Positions 1-8,977 of a stretch of DNA of 64,000 nt are shown in pieces; position 1 is the stretch's first letter; each line of letters begins with the position of its first letter. This DNA is from Scheffersomyces stipitis CBS 6054 (Eukaryota; Ascomycota; Pichiomycetes; Serinales; Debaryomycetaceae), in assembly GCF_000209165.1 (NCBI RefSeq), contig NC_009042.1:558001-622000 (forward strand). Reading direction: 5' to 3'. The notes beneath the pieces were generated by a model. That model saw only the letters and a program-made list of their open reading frames with translations, searched no databases and was not told the DNA's origin. The translations under genes were made by a program, and so were the position numbers.

Positions 1-650
1 AGTTGCAATTTTACGGAAACACCGACTTAGCCTTTGAATTCACTGCCGATAACTTCTTTAATTATTTAGTAAGTGCATTCAGTCAATCAGGAAAGTCATT
101 GGCTGAGCCGTATAAAGTAAGATGTTTGTTCCATTTGAACTCAGACCTTGTAGTAGAACTTCATCCCACACCAGTACGAGAGAATTTACTAGATGGAATA
201 TTGACTCCATCTCTACCTGAGACAGACGACTTGCCTGAGTTTGCCGAGAACAAGACCTGGGACGTCTATATCGACTCGAAACCAACGTTGATTTCACCTT
301 TCACTTCATTCAAAACGACTACCAGGAGCCATTACTCTGATTCTAGAGCTCGTGCTCTTCCTGGACTCAGACCTGAGGCTGAAGAGGTAATCTTGTTCAA
401 TCCCCAGAACAACTTGATGGAGGGTTCCATCACCAATGTAGCAGTAAAACGTAAATCAGATGGAAAGTGGATCACTCCGCAATTGAGTTCTGGTTGCTTG
501 TGCGGAGTTATGAGACACTTTCTCTTGCGCAAAAACTACTTAGAGGAGGAAACGATTTCGATGGACCAGATCGAAATAGGTTCGGAGGTTTTATTGTTCA
601 ATGCCATTATGGGGGTAGTCAAGGGTCGTATAGTGGGCCGTGCCAGTTGA
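1..650 (+). CDS. ABZ2: Aminodeoxychorismate lyase (ABZ2-like), 5' end cut by window
   Basis: This is the C-terminal part of a PLP-dependent class IV aminotransferase-fold enzyme. The family member it resembles converts 4-amino-4-deoxychorismate to p-aminobenzoate and pyruvate in folate synthesis. The frame is open from base 3 to a TGA at 648-650, and the first visible codon is TTG, so the true start lies outside the window. About 215 residues are visible; yeast Abz2 is about 374. The segment with FKTTTR and a following Tyr and Arg (about residues 103-115 of the visible part) is the usual place of the PLP lysine, probably Lys104. EGSITNV and a later WITP...SGCLCGVMR segment match the fold-type IV cofactor region. 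It is convergent with SER2, 98 bp away. A branched-chain aminotransferase is less likely because of the short, divergent sequence. Confidence 0.8.
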   Translation, partial: LQFYGNTDLAFEFTADNFFNYLVSAFSQSGKSLAEPYKVRCLFHLNSDLVVELHPTPVRENLLDGILTPSLPETDDLPEFAENKTWDVYIDSKPTLISPFTSFKTTTRSHYSDSRARALPGLRPEAEEVILFNPQNNLMEGSITNVAVKRKSDGKWITPQLSSGCLCGVMRHFLLRKNYLEEETISMDQIEIGSEVLLFNAIMGVVKGRIVGRAS

Positions 651-748
651 AGTGGAAGAAGATACATGTTTAGATATTTGTAAAGAGCTCTATAACTATT
701 AATGATTTTCTATTTATGATTCAAAATTAAAGATACTTCAATGGTCAT

Positions 749-1669
749 CTAGTTGACCAACTCCTTGATCTCAGCTTCAGTATAGCCTAATATGTACAAG
801 ATATCCAATAATGAGTCCGAATTCAAACACGAAGGGGCCAACTGTTGCACCTTTGGCTTGGCATTCCAGGCTACACCAAAGCCAGCAACAGACATCATCT
901 TCAAGTCATTGGCACCGTCACCTACAGCGACCGCATCCTGGGGATCTATGCCATGGTTCTTGGCGATTTTAAGAAGGAGCTCAGCCTTCATTTCGCCATT
1001 GACAATTGGGCCGGTGGTAGTACCGTCTAACTCCAACTTCTCGTTGGTTCCAAGAACATTGGCATAGGCATAGTCCAAACCCAAGTGAAGCTTCACATGT
1101 TCAGCCAAAGGAATGAAGCCCCCAGAACAGACACCCATGACCACATTAAGTTTCTTTAACGCAAGACAGAGTTCTTTGGCTCCATTGGTTACTTCGATCT
1201 TGTGTTTCAACTCTTCCCAGATAGACGTAGCATCGATTCCCTTGAGCAACAGCACTCTTTCAGCCAATGAAGCATTGAAATCAAGTTCGCCATTCATGGC
1301 TCTTTCTGTTATTTCTGCTACTTTATCTTCAATGTTAGCATAGGCTGCGATCAACTCGATGACTTCCTGGTAGATGAGAGTTGAATCCATATCGAAGATG
1401 AACAACTTCTTGGATTTTCTTGTGGATTGTTTCTGGAAAACCAAATCATAGTGATTAGAATTGTTCAACAACTCATTTTTCACAGCCAGTTGGAGTTCTT
1501 CTGGTTTGGCAGATTGGAAATAGAAGTCTACAGCTCTGGTGGATAGATCCTGAGAGGTGAATTTTCCAACTTTCAAGACATCGGTCAACAACGTCTTTAC
1601 GGCTGTCAAATCTTCTGCAGATAACTCACAGCCGTGTGCTATCACTGTAAGAGCGTATTCCTCGGACAT
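749..1669 (-). CDS. SER2: Phosphoserine phosphatase
   Basis: Cytosolic HAD-family phosphatase that performs the last step of serine synthesis, 3-phosphoserine to serine. The protein is 306 aa, close to yeast Ser2 (309). Residues 92-97 hold the catalytic FDMDST motif, with Asp93 as expected nucleophile and Asp95 as acid/base. A GDGAND motif near residue 250 is the Mg-binding motif of the family. The N-terminal ~85 residues resemble the divergent regulatory part seen in fungal SerB proteins. The start is the ATG complementary to 1667-1669; an in-frame TGA lies directly before it, so no longer form is possible. A TGACTCA site 88 bp upstream suggests general amino acid control by Gcn4. Confidence 0.95.
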   Translation of the reverse strand: MSEEYALTVIAHGCELSAEDLTAVKTLLTDVLKVGKFTSQDLSTRAVDFYFQSAKPEELQLAVKNELLNNSNHYDLVFQKQSTRKSKKLFIFDMDSTLIYQEVIELIAAYANIEDKVAEITERAMNGELDFNASLAERVLLLKGIDATSIWEELKHKIEVTNGAKELCLALKKLNVVMGVCSGGFIPLAEHVKLHLGLDYAYANVLGTNEKLELDGTTTGPIVNGEMKAELLLKIAKNHGIDPQDAVAVGDGANDLKMMSVAGFGVAWNAKPKVQQLAPSCLNSDSLLDILYILGYTEAEIKELVN

Positions 1670-1756
1670 TCAGATGTTGGTTAAGTTTTGGGTGTTCTGA
1701 AGCAACCAGTGAGATACACACATAGCTAATTTTTCAGATTTACTCTTGGTAAACGT

Positions 1757-1763
1757 TGACTCA
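1757..1763. promoter_or_regulatory. Gcn4-type site TGACTCA upstream of SER2
   Basis: A perfect TGACTCA lies 88 bp upstream of the SER2 start codon. Gcn4 binds TGASTCA and activates amino acid synthesis genes, including serine genes, in yeasts. That this copy works here is inferred from motif and position. Confidence 0.6.
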
Positions 1764-2423
1764 GTGTGACTCTGTGCACCCCAGAAAAATAAGCGATGGG
1801 ACAAAAGAGAGCACAGAGAGGAACCAGCCAACCTCTTGAGGATGTAAAATGAAGTCGGCACATCTAGAAGACGTGTCCTGACATAAATGACGGGAATAAG
1901 CACTTCCTGTTTAAGAAAAATGTTCATCAGCTACTTAAAATAGCGGGAAATCAAGTTGTTCCCGCTTTCTGAAGCTCGTTCGCAATTAGTGAAAAATTGA
2001 GCAACTCCAAGTCATCTCATCCACAAAGAAATGTAGCACAGAGGGGCCATTCAGATAAGTTCAGTCGGTTTTTACTTAAACACCGTTTTATCTCCATTGA
2101 GGGATTCCTAGCAATAGAGACCCTGGTTCTCAATCTCAATTGCGTATCTGTAGAGGCCGGAAACAGCAGAAGTCCAACAAACAGCAAAAAGCGGATTTGT
2201 TTCTTAATGTCCGCTGACTTTCATATTCTGATCAATTCTGTTCGATTCCAACAGCTTCCAAAATTTCATTGTTCAACAAGAATAGAACTGAATTCGGAAA
2301 CGGTATTCTAATCGATAACTAATCGAGCCCGTTAACTATGCAAATCCACGATTTTGCGGCAAAATATTCGTTCGGTCCTCGTTCCTAATCCGGCATCTCG
2401 GCTGCAGGCAAATAAGGTAATCA

Positions 2424-2430
2424 TTACTAA
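2424..2430. promoter_or_regulatory. Yap1/Cap1-type site upstream of OYE gene
   Basis: ATTACTAAT at 2423-2431 contains TTACTAA, the AP-1-like Yap1/Cap1 recognition element, about 350 bp upstream of the Old Yellow Enzyme start. OYE genes are known oxidative-stress targets of Yap1 and Candida Cap1. Function here is inferred. Confidence 0.5.
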
Positions 2431-2598
2431 TGGTGGCACAGGCTTAAGTCTGAATTCAGGGAATCTCCTTGTTTTGTGGTACGATCTTGAAGTCGGATCT
2501 CATGCCGATTGTGGCCAATAATTAAAGTTAGCGTCGGCCATTCCTGTTAATAAAGTTAGCCGTCGGTTGCTGTGAAAAAAATTACTGTGGAGGCTCAC

Positions 2599-2606
2599 TA
2601 TAAATT
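2599..2606 (+). promoter_or_regulatory. TATA box of OYE gene
   Basis: TATAAATT lies 178 bp upstream of the OYE start codon, within the usual yeast range. It fits an inducible promoter. Confidence 0.5.
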
Positions 2607-2783
2607 ACGAGACATTTGCAATCAAATTCATTTTCTCGACCAATTGTATCACCATCTTGGATTCCTTCTACAGTGTTTACACCAATTGATTGATTCTCCT
2701 GGAAGCTCATATACACTTGCACTGCTGGCTCCAAAACAGATTAGTATCGAGTTTTTTCACCGCACTGTCCTCGCTATTTTACA

Positions 2784-3989
2784 ATGACCGCTACCTCGTT
2801 GAAGTCCACCAACCTTTTCAGACCAATTAAGGTCGGTTCTGCCACCTTGCAAAACAGAATTTCTCACTTGCCAACCACCAGAAACAGAGCCTACGAAGAT
2901 CACTCTGCCACAGACTTGCAACTTCGCTACTACGAAGACAGATCCTCGTCGCCTGGTACTCTTTTGGTCACTGAAGCCACACTTATCTCGAAGAACCAAG
3001 GTCTCTACCCTAACGTTCCAGGTATCTGGAACAAGGACCACGTCAACTCTTGGAAGAAGGTCAATGACGCCGTCCACAAGAAGGGAGGCTTCATCGCTGT
3101 CCAATTGTGGGCTTTGGGTCGTGTTGGTGTTCCAAGCTTGTTGAAGGCTGAAGGTTTACCATTGACTTCTTCCTCGGCTTTGTACGAGTCGGAAAAGTCC
3201 AAGGAAGCTGCCGAAGCTGCTGGTAACCCAGTTAGGGCCTTGACTGAAGAAGAGATCAAGGACCTTATCTACAACCAATACACGAACGCTGCAAAGAATG
3301 CCATTGAAGCCGGATTTGACTTTCTTGAAATCCACGGTGCCAATGGTTACTTAGTGGAACAGTTCATCAACCCAAGCTCTAACACCAGAACTGACAAGTA
3401 CGGTGGCTCTATTGAGAACAGAGCCAGATTTGTGTTGGAATTGATTGACCACTTGATCTCAGTAGTAGGTGCTGACAAGTTGGCAATCAGACTTTCTCCT
3501 TTCAACACTTTCCAAGGTATGTTGGCTGAGGATGAAGCCGTTCACCCCATTGCTACCTTCGGTTATATTGTTTCTGAATTGCAGAGAAGGGCTAACGAAG
3601 GTAAAGAATTGGCCTACATCAACGTAGTTGACGGTCGTTTCAACCCAGATGGCACTGAATCTGCGCTTGACAACAAGTTCATCGATCAGATCTGGAAGGG
3701 TATCATCTTGAGAGGTGGTAACTACACTTACGACGACAAGAACAACTGGGCTAATGTCGCTAAGGACGTAGACCAGGACGACCGTACCTTAATTGGTTTC
3801 GGTAGACACTTCATTGCCAACCCTGACTTGGTTTCCAGATTGGAAAACGGTCATGAATTGAATGCTTACGACAGATCTACCTTCTACGGCCACGATAACA
3901 ACGGCTACAACACGTACCCATTCTATGGATCCTCTGAAGTGGTGGACGCTGAAGCTGAATCGAAGGTGGTTCCAAAGTCGTTGGCTTAA
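2784..3989 (+). CDS. OYE2: Old Yellow Enzyme, NADPH dehydrogenase
   Basis: FMN-dependent ene-reductase (EC 1.6.99.1 type), 401 aa like yeast Oye1-3. It reduces activated C=C bonds of enals and enones using NADPH. The sequence reads as a (beta/alpha)8 barrel. Residues 183-190 (IHGANGYL) give the substrate-binding His184/Asn187 pair and the proton-donor Tyr189. PTTR near residue 30 supplies the Thr that contacts FMN. The block SNTRTDKYGGSIENR and the C-terminal GRHFIANPDLVSRL are family hallmarks. CTG-clade yeasts have many OYE paralogs, so the exact number in the symbol is uncertain. Codon use is strongly biased (TTG, GGT, AAG), suggesting good expression. It is convergent with the Sec14-like gene. 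Confidence 0.93.
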   Translation: MTATSLKSTNLFRPIKVGSATLQNRISHLPTTRNRAYEDHSATDLQLRYYEDRSSSPGTLLVTEATLISKNQGLYPNVPGIWNKDHVNSWKKVNDAVHKKGGFIAVQLWALGRVGVPSLLKAEGLPLTSSSALYESEKSKEAAEAAGNPVRALTEEEIKDLIYNQYTNAAKNAIEAGFDFLEIHGANGYLVEQFINPSSNTRTDKYGGSIENRARFVLELIDHLISVVGADKLAIRLSPFNTFQGMLAEDEAVHPIATFGYIVSELQRRANEGKELAYINVVDGRFNPDGTESALDNKFIDQIWKGIILRGGNYTYDDKNNWANVAKDVDQDDRTLIGFGRHFIANPDLVSRLENGHELNAYDRSTFYGHDNNGYNTYPFYGSSEVVDAEAESKVVPKSLA

Positions 3990-4077
3990 GATGCTTAAAG
4001 AACAATTACATATTTGTTTTTCTATAGATGCTATTCATTGGTGATAAAATTACTCGTATTATACAAATAGATTTCGT

Positions 4078-5160
4078 TTATGCTGTAGCTGACACCTCTT
4101 CCTTTCTCAAATGGTACTCACTTAAACCTATTTCTGCCCCTAGTTTTCTGAAGTTGTTCATATACACTTCATGCTTCTTTTCTGCCATCTGATTCATTTC
4201 TGGCCAGTAGACGTTGTGGATGTATTCAAAGTCCATGACACCGTTGAACTCTTTATCCAACTGTTCCTTGGGAACAAAGTTCTCGAAAGGTTGGTCATAG
4301 ATCGTTTTCAGCCTGGTATATGGGTCTATAAATGGTCCAACAACTTTAAAGAACGTATAGCCAATCCAAGGAATGTTTGTAAAAAGTCCTCTTCCCAATC
4401 TCTCAGGGTAGTGATTCTGTAAAATATGCAATACTTGCTTGGAGATGGAAAGAGAAGGAAATTTCGAGGAAAGATTCATGTGTTCCGGAGCGGCCTTGAA
4501 GTCAATCAAGAGAGCCAATGTGTCTTGGCCGGGAGGCATAAACTGGATGACTCTTTCCAACATGAAGACTAGATGTTGTACTTGCTTCATAGAAGGAGCG
4601 GTGTTTTGGTACCCATTTCTCAAATACAAACAGGGTCTATTGTCGTTGTCGTAGCCCACAATGAGATTCTTACCAGTTTCGTTTTCGTCAGATACCAACT
4701 CAGCTGTTATGAACTTGCCATCGTCGGTATGCTCCGGAATATGGACTACTCCGAAAGTTCTTCTCCATATCATTGTTTCTTCCATTCGCTTGATTGCTAC
4801 ATCTACTTTCCACTTGGAAGCTCTCAAGTAACGAAGAATGCATTCCTTAGTAAGCCAGGCAAGTTCCTGTTCCACAAGTGGATGGCGAGCAGCGTCATGC
4901 TTGTCATTCACAGGCAAATCGTTCTTGATGAACTCCTGGAAATGGGCGAGAACCGTTTCGTACTTTTCCTGTTGTTCAGCGTCCAAGTCGAAATTAGGTG
5001 GCTTAATAGGGTTGACAGGGACATCAAAAGGCGTGTGTCTTTTCACGTAGCTCACCTTGGAAGACGAACTCGTTCCGCTCATGGAGGTGGCCCTGGAGGA
5101 CACGGAAGCAGCATCGGAGTTGAGCGAGGACTCCGAGCCTTTCTTTCTGAAGAAGTTCAT
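4078..5160 (-). CDS. PDR16: Sec14-like phosphatidylinositol transfer protein (Pdr16/Pdr17 type)
   Basis: A 360 aa CRAL-TRIO lipid transfer protein. Residues 1-35 are Ser-rich and probably disordered. Residues about 80-130 form the CRAL-TRIO N-terminal helices (ECILRYLRASKWKVDVAIKRMEE). The lipid-binding core follows, with LIDFKAAP, LHILQNHYPERLGR and PWIGYTFFKVVGPFIDP. The tyrosine-rich NGYQNT segment and the FNGVMDFEYIHNVYWP ending match Pdr16/Pdr17 (Sfh3/Sfh4) rather than Sec14 itself. Yeast Pdr16 and Pdr17 act in PI transfer, lipid droplet or endosome lipid metabolism and azole tolerance. I cannot choose between the Pdr16 and Pdr17 branches without a tree. The start is the ATG complementary to 5158-5160. 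Confidence 0.8.
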   Translation of the reverse strand: MNFFRKKGSESSLNSDAASVSSRATSMSGTSSSSKVSYVKRHTPFDVPVNPIKPPNFDLDAEQQEKYETVLAHFQEFIKNDLPVNDKHDAARHPLVEQELAWLTKECILRYLRASKWKVDVAIKRMEETMIWRRTFGVVHIPEHTDDGKFITAELVSDENETGKNLIVGYDNDNRPCLYLRNGYQNTAPSMKQVQHLVFMLERVIQFMPPGQDTLALLIDFKAAPEHMNLSSKFPSLSISKQVLHILQNHYPERLGRGLFTNIPWIGYTFFKVVGPFIDPYTRLKTIYDQPFENFVPKEQLDKEFNGVMDFEYIHNVYWPEMNQMAEKKHEVYMNNFRKLGAEIGLSEYHLRKEEVSATA

Positions 5161-6212
5161 GTTGCTAAATTCTATAAGAGTTTATGAATGAAAAAAATCT
5201 ATTACTTGAAAATCTTGGAATCTTCAGTTTCTAATGGAAAAAAAAGGATATCTATGGTATATGACGACTCTATTGTAAATGACAAGATTGGAATAGCGAA
5301 AGACTATGGTTGATTAATTTGGGGAGAAACTATGCTTCTGACTTCTGAGTGTTTTAGTCTATACGACCGGAACGAGGAGATGAGGGTGTCTTGCTAACGA
5401 AGCAGTCACTGTGAATCAACGACAGTGTAACGATCAAATCGTATTGTAGACAGACAAAAACAGTTGTAAGCTGAAAGAAAAGCAAGCAAGAAATAGAAAT
5501 AATATAAAACAAAACTCTGTCAACAGCAGTACAAACACGGCTCGGAATTAGTGCAAGCGTAAAGCTCTGCTGGCAAATCCGAACTTTCCTCTGAAAATGG
5601 GTGCGAGATTTGCTGATTAGGCAAGTGAGTTGCGAAAAGAAGAATAAGAAAGAATAAGAAAGAAGAGGCTCACCTAAGATATTCTAAAGAAGAATAAGAA
5701 GGTGTGGATGAGACGATAAGCTTTTCAGAGAACACGTTATGGCTTTACTGGCTTCTTGGGAAATACCACGGTACTTTCTTGTTGTTGTACTTGTTTATGT
5801 GCGTATAAGGCTCTTAACTATGTATAAACTTCGGAGAGTGAGTTTTGCAAAAATTAAGGAATTTCTACGAGATAATGACAATTTAACTTGTTTGAGATAT
5901 AAGCTGGCAAAATCTTGATTGAAATAACCAAATGCTCAGGACCCTTTCTGAGTGGAAGGAAGTACGTTGTGTATTCTATATTCTCTTCTTAACTATGAAC
6001 AACTACACAAGTCTCGCAAGATACAGGCTCAGATAAACGAGTCTTGAAATTGATTTCTACGGTTAGTTCAGAAGTTCATTCTAATTCATACACCCACTAA
6101 CTCCATTCTACCTTATAGGAAAAGAACTTCAATTGCAAACTATTCTTCTTGTAAACATTAACTCAATTGATTCTGATCTGTTTTATCATAACTCAACATC
6201 GACAGAGCTGCT
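5161..6212. other. Divergent promoter region PDR16-like/TDA2-like
   Basis: About 1.05 kb without a convincing gene. It contains a purine-rich 10 bp repeat (5641-5700) and a weak 5'-UTR intron possibility: GTACGT at 5962, CACTAAC at 6095-6101 and TAG at 6116-6118. No strong TATA box is evident. Confidence 0.5.
5641..5700 (+). repeat. 10 bp AGAATAAGAA repeat
   Basis: AGAATAAGAA occurs twice in tandem (5641-5660), with a third copy at 5691-5700. Low-complexity purine tract in the intergenic region. Confidence 0.7.
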
Positions 6213-7094
6213 ATGTCTATATCCATTTCCGTTACATCAACTTCCGTCATCAAGGAAGCCCCCGTATCTGCTGACCATGTCATCAAACTATTGCAGGACA
6301 AGTATGGAAAGGGCGAAGCAATTGACGCTAAGAAACTCTCAGAATACATTTTGGAGGATATTCAGCAGAGGTCCTCGAAACACAAATTCATAGTTCAGGC
6401 TACAAAACTAGAGGCAGATGATGGTGTAGATGCAGACTTGCTTATTGCGTCCAGTTTTGGAGCTGTGTGGGAAGCTGAAAGAGACGGTTATATCAGTCTT
6501 AAAATCGTCTCGAATGAGGCAGAAGCTGAAGAGAAGTCTGAGAAGGTAGAAAAGATAGAAGAAAATAAACCAGAGATAGCGGAAACTGAACATGAAGAAC
6601 TGAAAGTTGAAGGAGGAGAAGTAGATAAGGAAGGTGAAGTAGATAAGGAAGGTGAAGTAGACAAGGAAGGTGAAGTAGACAAGGAAGGTGAAGTAGACAA
6701 GGAAGGTGAAGTAGACAAGGATGATAAAGGAGATAAGGAAGATGAAGATGTGGAAGAAGATAAGGAAGCTGAGGTAGGAAACGAAGATGTGAAGGAAACT
6801 GAAGAGAAAGAAGAAGCAATTAAGGAAGAGAAAGAAGTGGAGCAAGAAATTAAAGAAGATAAAGAAGAGGAAAGAGAGGAAGAAAACGAAGGAGACAAAC
6901 AAGGAGAAAATGAAGTCAAAGAATACAGGCACATTGAAAATGAAGAGAATCAAGAAGTTCTAAAGCATACTGAAGAATTGGAATCTGAAGGGCCTATAAA
7001 GGAAGAAGTTTCTCTTACTCCTGATGAGAAACAACAAGTCAAGACGCCATTGAAAACTACGTTAGTATCATTATTCTGGATATATGTCAATTAG
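6213..7094 (+). CDS. TDA2: TDA2-like Tctex-type dynein light chain protein with large acidic insertion
   Basis: Residues 1-100 and the last ~17 residues resemble the Tctex/DYNLT fold of yeast Tda2, a protein of cortical actin patches that works in endocytosis with Aim21. Visible parallels are KHKFIVQATKL (family: K-F/Y-K-Y/F-I-V), FGAVWEAERDGYISLKI (family: W-D/E then DG then a beta strand) and the C-terminal strand TLVSLFWIYVN. Between them, residues about 101-280 form a Glu/Lys/Asp-rich tract that includes six copies of a GEVDKE hexapeptide. Tda2 is normally only about 126 aa, so this 293 aa protein is more than doubled. The whole insert is in frame. It is convergent with the next gene, 29 bp away. 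The assignment rests on pattern reading and needs a profile search. Confidence 0.6.
   Translation: MSISISVTSTSVIKEAPVSADHVIKLLQDKYGKGEAIDAKKLSEYILEDIQQRSSKHKFIVQATKLEADDGVDADLLIASSFGAVWEAERDGYISLKIVSNEAEAEEKSEKVEKIEENKPEIAETEHEELKVEGGEVDKEGEVDKEGEVDKEGEVDKEGEVDKEGEVDKDDKGDKEDEDVEEDKEAEVGNEDVKETEEKEEAIKEEKEVEQEIKEDKEEEREEENEGDKQGENEVKEYRHIENEENQEVLKHTEELESEGPIKEEVSLTPDEKQQVKTPLKTTLVSLFWIYVN
6618..6725 (+). repeat. 18 bp in-frame tandem repeat in TDA2-like gene
   Basis: Six consecutive 18 bp units encode GEVDKE-type hexapeptides. Units 1-5 differ only by GAT/GAC; the sixth drifts at its end. The near-identity at DNA level suggests recent expansion. Confidence 0.95.
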
Positions 7095-7123
7095 TCATGT
7101 CTTGCAGATTGTTAGTTTATATA

Positions 7124-8413
7124 CTATAACATGTCGAGAATATTGTAGACTAGTTCGAGTTTATCATTAAGGCTGCCGAGCTGTTCAGTATTAGAAGAGA
7201 TGCTTTGCAAGTGGCTGTGTAACGACTGTAGCAACTCTTTTGTTGCGTCGTCTTCGTCGGGATTAAACAGAGACTTCGTATCAGTCTTAGAAGTCAATTT
7301 GATATTATCCGAAGAACCGTTGCGTGCATCAAGTCCTAGACTTTCTCTAATATTGGTTATATCTTTGTTGACATCTTTAGCGTGGGATGCAGTTGTCTTT
7401 CTGAATTCTTCAAGATATTCAAGATCCAGTTGGTATGCTACCTCCATGCCCTGGTAATGTTTCTGCAAATCCAGCAACTGCTTGAGTTCTGCATTGAGAT
7501 ATGTCTCCAAGAAAGTTTTTCTACGCGATAGTTGATCATAGCTGAGAATATCGCTGATTTCGTTCGACTTATTGGTAGCCATAGATGAAGGTGCCGGCAC
7601 TTTTGTCACTTCCAAGCGAGAACGAAATGACTTAGAATCCAGGACATTCAACCAAGTTTTTGCTATAACCTTTTGAGTCTCTATCATCTTCTTATTGAAC
7701 TTACCTGAACCAGCAGTATTGCCATATCTCTCAATTGTCATTGTTAAAGCTATATTCAATAGCCTGTCTATAGAGTCTAAAGTCTGGGGATCCAATGGCT
7801 CCCAGAGTCGATCGATCAATTTTCCAGGAACTCTTTTTTTTGAGGTTTCCATTGTCAAAGTTGAAGGATCCACTATCTTGAACTCGTCAAGAAAGGTTAT
7901 TTTTCTCTTGCGCTGTCTTGTTTGTTCTTCTGTTTGATTTTCGTCATCTTTGTCAGCTTGTTCTTGTATCTCGTCATTATCTATGGTCCTCTCTGCTATT
8001 TCTGGTTGTTCTGCACTTATTCCATTGTCGTTTACATCTTCTTGTTTTATGAATATATCATGTTGTTCTGAACTTATCGGATAGTACATACTCCTATTAT
8101 GTTGAACTTCATCTATGACTCTTTGGCGATATTCTCCTGGTTCTATTCTTTTCTCTATATTGTGAAACTCCGTAAGTTCGTCGTCTGCTTCTTTGGCATT
8201 TGCAGTGTCTTGGTCGGTCTCGTCTCTCGGCACTGTTCCGTCGTATGTTTTGATAATCAGCGACTCTTCTCTATACTCCAGAGACATGGTTTTAGTTTGT
8301 TCAACGTCATTTTCAGTCGTTTCCTCTGCAACACTGGAGCTAATGGGGTGGTCAGTTTCTAATACGTGTCCTAAACTCGCATTCAATCCCAACGGATTGT
8401 TACTTTCACTCAT
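7124..8413 (-). CDS. Probable kinetochore protein, Okp1/CENP-Q-like
   Basis: A 429 aa protein starting at the ATG complementary to 8411-8413; an apparent three-codon-longer frame would begin with TTG. The N-terminal ~190 residues are acidic, low complexity and probably disordered. RQRKRK near residue 170 could be a nuclear signal. The C-terminal half is helical: a segment around residues 190-215 (KLIDRLWEPLDPQTLDSIDRLL), then a long predicted coiled coil (YDQLSRRKTFLETYLNAELKQ, then LEYLEEFRK). The order of these blocks resembles yeast Okp1, a COMA complex subunit at the inner kinetochore. Similarity is weak and judged by eye; another nuclear coiled-coil protein is possible. Confidence 0.45.
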   Translation of the reverse strand: MSESNNPLGLNASLGHVLETDHPISSSVAEETTENDVEQTKTMSLEYREESLIIKTYDGTVPRDETDQDTANAKEADDELTEFHNIEKRIEPGEYRQRVIDEVQHNRSMYYPISSEQHDIFIKQEDVNDNGISAEQPEIAERTIDNDEIQEQADKDDENQTEEQTRQRKRKITFLDEFKIVDPSTLTMETSKKRVPGKLIDRLWEPLDPQTLDSIDRLLNIALTMTIERYGNTAGSGKFNKKMIETQKVIAKTWLNVLDSKSFRSRLEVTKVPAPSSMATNKSNEISDILSYDQLSRRKTFLETYLNAELKQLLDLQKHYQGMEVAYQLDLEYLEEFRKTTASHAKDVNKDITNIRESLGLDARNGSSDNIKLTSKTDTKSLFNPDEDDATKELLQSLHSHLQSISSNTEQLGSLNDKLELVYNILDML

Positions 8414-8977
8414 TATATACAACCAGGAAGCCAGAATAAAGATATGGTTCTGTAAGGCTCAATATTCCATACAAAGCTTTGTTTATCCTATTGTTGTATG
8501 CAGGACGTGTCTCTTGATCATGAGACAGGTTGCAAATTTATGACATTTCGTGCTTAAAATACTTCGGAATGGGGGGTTTCTTAATGATACTGAGGATAAA
8601 TAGTTGTTTATAATTTCAATTTGAAGTTGAGAACTTTCGAAGTTTTTGGTAAAGAGTCATTTCAAAATTTATTACTTAGTTTCCTTTTTCTCCAGTTATT
8701 TTGATAAATCAGACAAACAAGTTGCTGCACCCAATCTTTTTAACACAATCTAAATTACTTCTTATACAGAAGCAGCAACAGAAATCCAGTCTCTTTCTAA
8801 TCATCAATCTTCCATCAACTTTCCAACTCAAATAATTCACTTCTGTATACCCAATTTGCATCTTATCATTTTAACCTGCATGCAAACACAGATATCTCAT
8901 CTTGAATTAATGTCAACTACAATTTCCAACTTCTTTCAGTTTCATTTTAATCATTCAAATATTTTCGAAAATCGCCT
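8414..8977. other. Divergent promoter region OKP1-like/RRN7
   Basis: 564 bp, AT-rich, with long pyrimidine runs before RRN7. No gene, RNA or clear TATA box seen. Confidence 0.5.

Larger units (their letters stand above)
1670..2783. other. Divergent promoter region SER2/OYE
   Basis: About 1.1 kb between two divergently transcribed genes. It holds a TGACTCA (1757-1763), a TTACTAA (2424-2430) and a TATAAATT (2599-2606). The open frames inside it are short; one starts with TTG and another is an upstream leader frame that stops just before SER2. I see no gene. Confidence 0.7.

Noticed and set aside
1670..1927. 85-codon minus-strand frame just upstream of SER2
   Set aside because: It stops with TGA directly before the SER2 ATG, lies in the promoter and has no domain; it is leader sequence.
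5962..6118. Possible 5'-UTR intron of the TDA2-like gene (GTACGT, CACTAAC, TAG)
   Set aside because: Donor and branch site both deviate from GTATGT/TACTAAC and the coding frame does not need it.
6408..6953. Long antisense frames opposite the acidic repeat
   Set aside because: Shadow frames of the Glu/Lys-rich repeat; composition is Phe/Ser/Leu low complexity.
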